A stretch of DNA of 7,689 nt, taken from assembly GCA_029879555.1 (NCBI GenBank), contig JAOUQB010000106.1, positions 1 through 7,689 of the forward strand, given 5' to 3'. The notes beneath the pieces are model-generated. The model saw only the letters and a program-made list of their open reading frames with translations. It searched no databases and was not told where the DNA came from. This DNA comes from Nitrospirota bacterium (lineage in GTDB: Bacteria > Nitrospirota > Nitrospiria > Nitrospirales > UBA8639). Of the stretch, positions 1 to 3,828 are shown piece after piece; positions within the stretch are counted from its first letter, which is position 1; each line of letters opens with the position of its first letter. Both the position numbers and the translations under genes were made by a program.

Positions 1-66
1 AAGGCCGTTGATTTCCCTAAAGAAATTGAGATATATGCACCTGAGTCGAAGAGAAGAATGAGATGA
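1..66 (+). CDS. C-terminal end of an unidentified upstream protein (partial)
   Basis: Frame 1 is open from the first base and ends at a TGA at 64-66, giving a 21-residue tail that reads KAVDFPKEIEIYAPESKRRM plus a final R. The stop overlaps the start codon of the next gene as ATGA (63-66), the classic arrangement of translationally coupled genes in one operon. The tail is charged and ends in a basic cluster; no domain can be recognised in so short a piece. Because a receiver protein and a sigma-54 activator follow, a sensor histidine kinase is a reasonable guess for the parent gene, but nothing in these residues proves it. Confidence 0.55.
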   Translation, partial: KAVDFPKEIEIYAPESKRRMR

Positions 67-479
67 AGACAATTCCGGTTCATGGGCAAGGGAGTACACG
101 GTCTTGCACCATTTTGGTGGTTGATGAAGATGAAGCCATGAGAGCGGTATTAGTCGAGGCGCTTCAAGAAAAAGGTTGTCAGGTGGTTGAGTCACATGAT
201 GGCAAAGGGGCGTTGGATACCCTTCAAACGGTTGTGCCCCAGGTTATTGTGACGGATTTAAAGATTCCCGATGGAGGGTATCCGTATTTGCGTTTGCTGA
301 AGGCCTCCGCTCCGCAGAGTGCTATTGTGGTGATGACCGCCCATGGCGATAGTCACTCGAAAGTCAAAGCGCTGGAGTGTGGGGCCAAAGGATATTTTGA
401 AAAGCCGCTTCATCTGAGTGATTTAAAAGGATGGATTGCACAGGTATGTCTCGTGAATCCCTGTGGAAATATTCTGTGA
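63..479 (+). CDS. Stand-alone response regulator receiver domain protein
   Basis: This 138-residue protein is essentially one CheY-like receiver domain (residues ~15-130) with no output domain. Visible hallmarks are the first strand and acidic pocket ILVVDED (D21, E22), the probable phospho-acceptor Asp65 in VTDLKIPDGG, the switch Thr92 in VVMTAHGD, and the invariant Lys114 in FEKPL. All residues needed for phosphorylation by a histidine kinase appear present. The ATG overlaps the stop of the preceding gene (ATGA), and the domain begins about 15 residues in, so this start fits; no strong Shine-Dalgarno is seen, which is consistent with coupling. The sigma-54 activator follows after 39 nt. It may be a phosphorelay intermediate or an allosteric partner of that activator, which lacks its own receiver; this pairing is inferred from adjacency. 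Confidence 0.9.
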   Translation: MKTIPVHGQGSTRSCTILVVDEDEAMRAVLVEALQEKGCQVVESHDGKGALDTLQTVVPQVIVTDLKIPDGGYPYLRLLKASAPQSAIVVMTAHGDSHSKVKALECGAKGYFEKPLHLSDLKGWIAQVCLVNPCGNIL

Positions 480-504
480 ACGAAAGAACATTTTTGATGA
501 AAGT

Positions 505-510
505 GAGGAG
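505..510 (+). promoter_or_regulatory. Ribosome binding site of the sigma-54 activator
   Basis: GAGGAG ends 8 nt before the ATG at 519 and supports that start codon. It lies in the 39-nt gap after the receiver gene, in which no terminator or promoter is evident, so the two genes are probably co-transcribed. Confidence 0.7.
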
Positions 511-518
511 TTTGTACG

Positions 519-1946
519 ATGGCCGGATCGTATTCGCCAACGGGAGCTGATATTCCCGAGTCTGTTCTTGTGCGGGTTGAGGGTTTGAAATTATTGGCTC
601 ATCATCTGGATGAACCCATCGTCATTTTCAATCCTCAAATGGAATTGGTGTATGCCAATCCGTCCGCGAATCAATTAGCCCAGGGCTGCCCCCTAATCCC
701 TTCGCAGTTACCACATTCCTTTGATTCTGGCTCGTCCCAGTCGGCTCCCTGTGATCCGTGTCCTGCCACGCTGCTTTTTGAGTCCAACGATCACGGTCAC
801 AACGGTACACCCAATCCATTATCTTTTGTCGAAGTCTCTGCGAAGTGTCCGTTGCCTCGGGCTCTCCCCTTGCACGGTGAAACGGGTGCGGCCCATTTGG
901 CCGTCCTCATGGGTGCGCGTGGCAGTGAAAGTGTGGTGACTGCTTCAGAAGTGCAAACCCCATCAGTTCATCCACCCTTAGCGGATCTGCCTGTTACACA
1001 TGTCGCGACGAGGGCGATCATTGGCGAGAGTGAGCCCATTCAACGATTAGTGGAAATGATTCAACTCGTGGCAGCCAGTGAGGCCAGTGTCTTGATTCAA
1101 GGCGAAAGCGGAACGGGTAAAGAATTGGTGGCCAAAACGATTCACGCCTTGAGTCGTCGACGCGACTTTCCCTTTATTGTGGTGGAATGTAGTGCGTTAC
1201 CTGAAACCTTACTGGAAAGTGAATTATTTGGGCACGTTCGTGGGGCTTTTACTGGCGCGGTGGCCGATCGCAAGGGGTTGTTCGAAGAAGCCGAAGGGGG
1301 CACGATTTTTTTAGATGAAATCGTGGATACGACGCCAGCCTTCCAAGCCCGGCTCCTGCGGGTGTTGCAGGAAGGTGAGATTAAGCCGGTAGGGAGCAAT
1401 CAATCGATTAAGGTGAATGTGCGTGTGCTCTCGGCTGGCAATAAACCTCTTGAAGCGTTAGTGAAAGCGAAGACATTCCGGGCCGATTTGTACTATCGCT
1501 TGGCGGTGCTGCCGTTAACAGTTCCTTCGTTGCGGGAACGCAAGGAAGATATTCCGTTATTAGCTGCCCATTTCTTACGAGGGTCGGCCCTCAAACATGG
1601 ACGTCCTCCCATGAGGCTGAGCCGGGAAGCGGAAGTCGCGTTGGCTCAACATCAGTGGCCTGGCAATGTTCGTGAATTGGAAAATGTGATTGAGCGAGGC
1701 GTGGTGACTTGCCACCATTCTCTTCTTGGGCCTGAAGATTTATTCGTTGATCATCATACGGGAAAGCAAGAAACCGGTGACTTGACTGTCATTGGAAAGA
1801 TTGCTCGACAAGAAGCCGAGCGAAGCCAAATCCTGCAAGCGCTCCGTGACGCCAAGGGAGATAAAACTCGTGCGGCCAGACTTTTACGCATTAGTCGTTC
1901 AAGCCTCTACAACAAGTTGCGTGATTACAGCATTCCATCACGCTAA
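519..1946 (+). CDS. Sigma-54-dependent transcriptional activator, PAS-like/AAA+/Fis HTH
   Basis: This 475-residue NtrC-family enhancer-binding protein would use ATP hydrolysis to open RNA polymerase-sigma-54 promoters. Residues ~20-130 look like a divergent PAS sensor (DEPIVIFNPQMELVYANPSA), with cysteines at 57, 78 and 81 and a PCDPCP motif. A linker leads to the AAA+ domain (~165-395): Walker A GESGTGKE (195-202), the sigma-54 contact loop GAFTGA (242-247), Walker B GTIFLDEI (261-268), arginine-finger region FRADLYYRL (320-328) and sensor II WPGNVRELENV (380-390). The usual AATN of the sensor I strand reads SAGN (305-308). A Fis-type helix-turn-helix fills ~447-470 (AARLLRISRSSLYNKL). GAGGAG at 505-510 lies 8 nt before the ATG. 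No receiver domain is present, so input comes through the PAS-like part or a partner. Two sigma-54 promoters lie directly downstream and are the obvious targets (inference). Confidence 0.95.
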   Translation: MAGSYSPTGADIPESVLVRVEGLKLLAHHLDEPIVIFNPQMELVYANPSANQLAQGCPLIPSQLPHSFDSGSSQSAPCDPCPATLLFESNDHGHNGTPNPLSFVEVSAKCPLPRALPLHGETGAAHLAVLMGARGSESVVTASEVQTPSVHPPLADLPVTHVATRAIIGESEPIQRLVEMIQLVAASEASVLIQGESGTGKELVAKTIHALSRRRDFPFIVVECSALPETLLESELFGHVRGAFTGAVADRKGLFEEAEGGTIFLDEIVDTTPAFQARLLRVLQEGEIKPVGSNQSIKVNVRVLSAGNKPLEALVKAKTFRADLYYRLAVLPLTVPSLRERKEDIPLLAAHFLRGSALKHGRPPMRLSREAEVALAQHQWPGNVRELENVIERGVVTCHHSLLGPEDLFVDHHTGKQETGDLTVIGKIARQEAERSQILQALRDAKGDKTRAARLLRISRSSLYNKLRDYSIPSR

Positions 1947-1997
1947 ACACTCCTGCCCTTAAACGCCCCAATTCTTTTTACGCGGCGTCTCATGATT

Positions 1998-2018
1998 TGG
2001 ACACATAAGTTGCTGAAA
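1998..2018 (+). promoter_or_regulatory. Conserved upstream block TGGACACATAAG-N3-CTGAAA, copy A
   Basis: The 12-base block TGGACACATAAG and the CTGAAA three bases later are repeated exactly at 3426-3446 with the same internal spacing. It contains the TGGACA half-site also found twice, in opposite orientations, in the dyad at 2061-2080. It lies about 190 bp before the predicted transcription start, which is a plausible distance for an enhancer-type site. It may be a second binding site for the adjacent activator or a site for another protein; neither can be decided from sequence alone. Confidence 0.5.
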
Positions 2019-2060
2019 AGTTTTGGGTATTGAGGTTGGTGCAGATGACTGCTCAAGGCT

Positions 2061-2080
2061 GTGGACATTTTGTTGTCCAC
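2061..2080. promoter_or_regulatory. Candidate upstream activator site (perfect dyad), copy A
   Basis: GTGGACA-N6-TGTCCAC is a perfect 7+7 inverted repeat centred near 2070.5, about -121 from the predicted sigma-54 start at ~2192. Fis-type enhancer-binding proteins bind as dimers to dyads typically 80-150 bp upstream of sigma-54 promoters, so position and symmetry both fit. The left half is conserved at the matching place in the second promoter (3488 onward), where the right half is degraded. Binding by the adjacent activator is inferred. Confidence 0.6.
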
Positions 2081-2165
2081 TCACGTCTCTTATTCCTGCC
2101 GGTGATTAGTCTAAGTCTCGTTCCAGTATTGAGGGTTCTGGCTTTTTATCGCTGAATGCTGTCGA

Positions 2166-2181
2166 TGGCACTGTTGTTGCT
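2166..2181 (+). promoter_or_regulatory. Sigma-54 (-24/-12) promoter of the exported beta-barrel-like protein gene
   Basis: TGGCAC-N5-TTGCT matches the sigma-54 consensus TGGCAC-N5-TTGCW at every defined position. The invariant GG (2167-2168) and GC (2179-2180) are separated by 10 bases, as required. Taking the C of GC as -12, transcription should start near 2192. This is downstream of a possible upstream TTG start at 2184, which argues that the gene begins at the ATG at 2274 and leaves an ~82-nt leader. A sigma-54 activator gene ends 220 bp upstream. Confidence 0.88.
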
Positions 2182-2260
2182 GTTTGCACCACTGCCACCG
2201 AATGGTGCGGGTCTGCCTGCCACTTTTTCACAAGCAATGGAGTTTAGGTGCGAATCATAG

Positions 2261-2268
2261 AAGGAGGT
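2261..2268 (+). promoter_or_regulatory. Ribosome binding site deciding the start at 2274
   Basis: AAGGAGGT is a near-perfect Shine-Dalgarno ending 5 nt before the ATG at 2274. A GTG at 2271 is too close to it, and an ATG at 2280 is further away but possible. The frame stays open upstream to a TTG at 2184, but that codon would precede the predicted transcription start and has no ribosome-binding site. Confidence 0.85.
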
Positions 2269-2273
2269 GCGTG

Positions 2274-3038
2274 ATGAACATGGGTCGATCGATTGTGCTG
2301 AGCAGTTTCTGTGGATTGATGGCATTTGGGGCGCTGTGGGTCATGGCAGTAGGGGATCTGGCTTGGGCAGCCACGGTAGAAGAACGGTTAGAACGGTTGG
2401 AGCAAAAAACGCTTTCTTCCTCACCAGGCGCAGAGCAAGAAACGGGGAACATGGTGTTTTTTCGAGGAGGGTGGGCGAATTTGACTAATGATCGGTCAAA
2501 TGAGGTGTTTACGGATGTGTTCGGCCACTCAGGTAGCACCAACCACAATAATACAGGATACTATGTTGGAGCAGGTCTGGATTTGGTGCTGTCAAGAAAT
2601 GTCTGGGACATGCTTGGGGGAACCTGGGTGTTAGGAGAAATTGGTGTGGAATTTAAACGGTGGAACTCAGAAAAGGTCACCCAGGCGGTTCCCAGCACAT
2701 GTGCGGCATCGGTAGGTTCCCCGTGCACCGTCGAAACGAATAAAAAGATTCAACTGACGATGCTGACGGTGAATATTGCACCAAAAATCATGTTTATGGA
2801 AGGGAGTCGTTTCCGTCCATGGATCATTCCCGTTGGATTAGATTTTCATGTGATTAGTCCTCCGTCTAATGATACGACGGTCTTGGATATCGGAGTGCAG
2901 TTCGCAGTCGGAGCTCAAGTCAGAGTCTGGAAAGCGCTTCATCTTGGGGTTGATGGGCGCTTTCATTTAGCCACAGGACAGACAGATACGACAAATAATT
3001 TTGGAACGGCTGGTGCTTATCTCGGTATCGCATTCTGA
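2274..3038 (+). CDS. Exported outer-membrane beta-barrel-like protein, function unknown
   Basis: The protein is 254 residues with a clear Sec signal peptide: Arg5, a hydrophobic stretch to ~26, and AWA ending at residue 32 as the likely cleavage site. The mature N-terminus starts with a short heptad-like segment (VEERLERLEQK) of the kind found before some outer-membrane barrels. The rest alternates polar and hydrophobic residues with many Gly and aromatics, and the chain ends GAYLGIAF; a terminal Phe is typical of proteins inserted by the BAM machinery. Two cysteines near mature residue 110 (STCAASVGSPCTVE) could form a loop disulphide. No named family is recognised. It has its own sigma-54 promoter, a sibling of the one before the multicopper oxidase, so it probably serves the same response, for instance as a surface partner or channel; that role is inferred. 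A stem-loop follows 12 nt after the stop. Confidence 0.85.
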   Translation: MNMGRSIVLSSFCGLMAFGALWVMAVGDLAWAATVEERLERLEQKTLSSSPGAEQETGNMVFFRGGWANLTNDRSNEVFTDVFGHSGSTNHNNTGYYVGAGLDLVLSRNVWDMLGGTWVLGEIGVEFKRWNSEKVTQAVPSTCAASVGSPCTVETNKKIQLTMLTVNIAPKIMFMEGSRFRPWIIPVGLDFHVISPPSNDTTVLDIGVQFAVGAQVRVWKALHLGVDGRFHLATGQTDTTNNFGTAGAYLGIAF

Positions 3039-3050
3039 TGATTGTCCTAC

Positions 3051-3083
3051 ATTGGGAAACGGGGATTCCCCCCGTTTCCCAAT
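3051..3083. terminator. Strong stem-loop after the beta-barrel-like gene, possible terminator without a T tract
   Basis: ATTGGGAAACGGGG (3051-3064) pairs perfectly with 3070-3083 across a five-base loop (ATTCC), giving a 14-bp stem that begins 12 nt after the stop codon. No run of T follows on either strand, so it is not a textbook intrinsic terminator. It could stop transcription with Rho, protect the 3' end of the mRNA, or be a mobile palindromic repeat. Separation from the next promoter, 510 bp away, makes an end-of-transcript role most likely. Confidence 0.5.
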
Positions 3084-3380
3084 GGAAACGTCTGGGCATG
3101 TTGGAACAGTCATTATTCTGTGGGTCCGGGATATGATGACCTGTTCGAGCCAGACCTCCGAATGCATTTGATCTACTTGCTTGTTATTCAAGCAGATCCA
3201 TCCATTCTTGGGCTGTATCCAGTCGAACAAATAATTTTCAAGAAGAATTGTCATCGTGGCCTTCCATGAATGTTGAGATGGCCAGGAGGGTGTCCTCGCT
3301 GTTTCCGCCTTTTCCTCAGTCGGTATTTCAATCTTGCTCAGCAGGTTTCTGACGACAAAATTTCATTGCTCTCCTTACCT
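3084..3380. other. Intergenic stretch with no supported gene
   Basis: About 300 bp between the stem-loop and the second promoter-region repeat. Short open frames exist on both strands (for example 3042-3269 +) but none has a ribosome-binding site or a recognisable protein pattern. The only structure noted is a small 6-bp hairpin (TGCTTG-N5-CAAGCA, 3178-3194) with no T tract. Nothing else is seen. Confidence 0.5.
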
Positions 3381-3425
3381 CTGCCCTAAATTGCCCCAAT
3401 TTTTGTTTGTAGGTGTATAATTTTC

Positions 3426-3446
3426 TGGACACATAAGATACTGAAA
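3426..3446 (+). promoter_or_regulatory. Conserved upstream block TGGACACATAAG-N3-CTGAAA, copy B
   Basis: Exact repeat of the block at 1998-2018, at 167 instead of 168 bp before the sigma-54 box. Conservation in otherwise diverged sequence marks it as a probable protein-binding site shared by the two promoters. Confidence 0.5.
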
Positions 3447-3477
3447 CTAGGAATAATTTATGGATTCCATATTGTTT

Positions 3478-3501
3478 GACCAAGACTGTGGAAATTTGGT
3501 C
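3478..3501. promoter_or_regulatory. Candidate upstream activator site, copy B
   Basis: The conserved CAAG-CTGTGG core (3481-3491) sits exactly 112 bp before the sigma-54 box, as in copy A. The perfect dyad of copy A is not kept here, but a different dyad, GACCAA-N12-TTGGTC, spans the same place, at about -130 from the predicted start. A shared activator could bind with lower affinity; this is inference. Confidence 0.4.
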
Positions 3502-3531
3502 GTGTTCCGTGTTCCGATTGTGGTTGTAGAT

Positions 3532-3552
3532 TGGAGCCCTTGAATGGCTCCA
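3532..3552. promoter_or_regulatory. Inverted repeat between activator region and promoter
   Basis: TGGAGCC-N7-GGCTCCA is a perfect 7+7 dyad centred near 3542, about -77 from the predicted start. Its right arm overlaps the TCCAGT block shared by both promoters. It could be a second activator site, an IHF-like architectural site, or an operator specific to the oxidase gene. No counterpart dyad is evident in copy A. Confidence 0.35.
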
Positions 3553-3592
3553 GTGCTGGTGTTTTTCGTTTATGACTGAATTGTTGTGTTCC

Positions 3593-3608
3593 TGGCACTG
3601 TTGTTGCT
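3593..3608 (+). promoter_or_regulatory. Sigma-54 (-24/-12) promoter of the leader and multicopper oxidase
   Basis: TGGCAC-N5-TTGCT again matches the sigma-54 consensus fully, with GG at 3594-3595 and GC at 3606-3607 ten bases apart. The 17 bases 3593-3609 are identical to those at 2166-2182. The predicted transcription start is ~3619, three bases before a long hairpin, giving a 210-nt leader before the oxidase ATG. Confidence 0.88.
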
Positions 3609-3618
3609 GATTATGCTC

Positions 3619-3710
3619 ATTGCCGACATTGGCTGGGGTGTGATGGACCGGCCTCCGGAATCCCCAACCTCCTGCACGATTAGAGGACATCCAATGTCGG
3701 CGCTTTTTTT
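3619..3710 (+). ncRNA. Candidate leader RNA or ~92-nt small RNA ending at an intrinsic terminator
   Basis: The segment runs from the predicted sigma-54 start to a T tract. GCCGACATTGG (3622-3632) pairs perfectly with CCAATGTCGGC (3691-3701), enclosing 58 nt, and seven T follow at 3704-3710. Inside, CCGG-CCT-CCGG (3648-3658) forms a tight GC-rich hairpin that can be extended by GGA/TCC (3645-3647 with 3661-3663, AA bulge); GGGG (3635-3638) with CCCC (3662-3665) is an alternative. Bases 3648-3656 are an exact complement of the oxidase ribosome-binding region 3817-3825. A hairpin plus T tract between promoter and gene implies either conditional read-through (attenuation) or a separate small RNA. 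No known riboswitch or RNA family is recognised. Confidence 0.55.
3622..3710 (+). terminator. Terminator-like hairpin with T7 tract in the oxidase leader
   Basis: An 11-bp perfect outer stem (3622-3632 with 3691-3701) is followed by GC and then seven T (3704-3710). The long loop contains its own GC-rich hairpins, so the stem closes over a folded interior and is not a simple short-loop terminator. It does not follow a protein gene, so it most likely ends or attenuates transcripts from the sigma-54 promoter just upstream. Confidence 0.6.
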
Positions 3711-3815
3711 ATCGGAAAGTACCTGGCAAGGCCTAAAAGAATGCAGAGTGTATGGCCACTTATAGCAATACTCAATTCGAGTTTTGATTTTTTATTCACC
3801 AACCGCCTTATGTAA
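3711..3815. other. Leader between the terminator-like hairpin and the oxidase ribosome-binding site
   Basis: About 105 bp, AT-rich in its second half (T run near 3783-3793). No convincing sigma-70 promoter, second sigma-54 box or open frame was found, so the oxidase appears to depend on transcription passing through the hairpin. Confidence 0.4.
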
Positions 3816-3821
3816 AGGAGG
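3816..3821 (+). promoter_or_regulatory. Ribosome binding site of the multicopper oxidase
   Basis: AGGAGG is a perfect Shine-Dalgarno ending 7 nt before the ATG at 3829 and fixes the start. GGAGGCCGG (3817-3825) is exactly complementary to leader bases 3648-3656. Confidence 0.88.
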
Positions 3822-3828
3822 CCGGAGT

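Larger units (their letters stand above)
1953..2182 (+). repeat. Promoter-region repeat, copy A (upstream of the exported beta-barrel-like protein)
   Basis: This ~230-bp stretch is a diverged copy of 3381-3609. Shared blocks occur in the same order and almost the same spacing: CTGCCCT (1953), GCCCCAATT (1965), TGGACACATAAG (1998), CTGAAA (2013), CAAGgCTGTGGacATTTtGT (2054), TCCAGT (2122), CTGAAT (2152) and TGGCACTGTTGTTGCTG (2166). From the sigma-54 box, the block starts lie at -213, -201, -168, -153, -112, -44 and -14 here, against -212, -200, -167, -152, -112, -44 and -17 in copy B. Sequence between blocks differs substantially. The pattern is that of two promoters sharing activator sites, arising by an old duplication or kept similar by selection. 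It fills nearly all of the 327-nt gap between the activator and the next gene; no gene is seen in it. Confidence 0.85.
3381..3609 (+). repeat. Promoter-region repeat, copy B (upstream of the multicopper oxidase)
   Basis: Diverged copy of 1953-2182. Matching blocks are CTGCCCT (3381), GCCCCAATT (3393), TGGACACATAAG (3426), CTGAAA (3441), CAAGaCTGTGGaaATTTgGT (3481), TCCAGT (3549), CTGAAT (3576) and the 17-base identical sigma-54 box TGGCACTGTTGTTGCTG (3593). The spacing from the sigma-54 box back to the conserved blocks equals that of copy A within three bases. Copy B is more AT-rich between blocks. Besides the shared blocks it contains two inverted repeats of its own: GACCAA-N12-TTGGTC (3478-3501) and TGGAGCC-N7-GGCTCCA (3532-3552). 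Confidence 0.85.

Noticed and set aside
1964..1988. ACGCC/GGCGT pairing with a T run as a terminator of the activator gene
   Set aside because: The stem is only 5 bp, the T run lies inside the loop instead of after the stem, and it is not kept in the second copy.
2186..2208. GCACCA-N11-TGGTGC inverted repeat at the first promoter
   Set aside because: It straddles the predicted transcription start, so it would not form in the RNA, and the arms are only six bases; not convincing as an operator without further support.
2184..2273. Longer version of the beta-barrel-like protein starting at TTG 2184
   Set aside because: The start would lie before the predicted sigma-54 transcription start (~2192), has no ribosome-binding site, and would put 30 polar, basic residues ahead of a normal signal peptide. 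The AAGGAGGT at 2261 marks ATG 2274.
3042..3269. 75-codon open frame after the barrel-like gene
   Set aside because: It begins in the stem-loop, has no ribosome-binding site, and its translation shows no recognisable pattern.
1953..3609. The repeated regions as ends of an insertion sequence or composite mobile element
   Set aside because: The copies are diverged, in direct orientation, contain sigma-54 promoters at matching positions, and no transposase or target duplication is seen; shared regulation explains them better.
3328..3690. 120-codon open frame on the minus strand
   Set aside because: It overlaps the conserved promoter-region repeat and the leader hairpin. Its Asn/His/Gln-rich translation looks like a chance reading of control DNA.
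3784..3815. Possible sigma-70 promoter (TTGATT ... TTATGT) just before the oxidase
   Set aside because: Both boxes are poor matches, and the start would fall in or past the ribosome-binding site.
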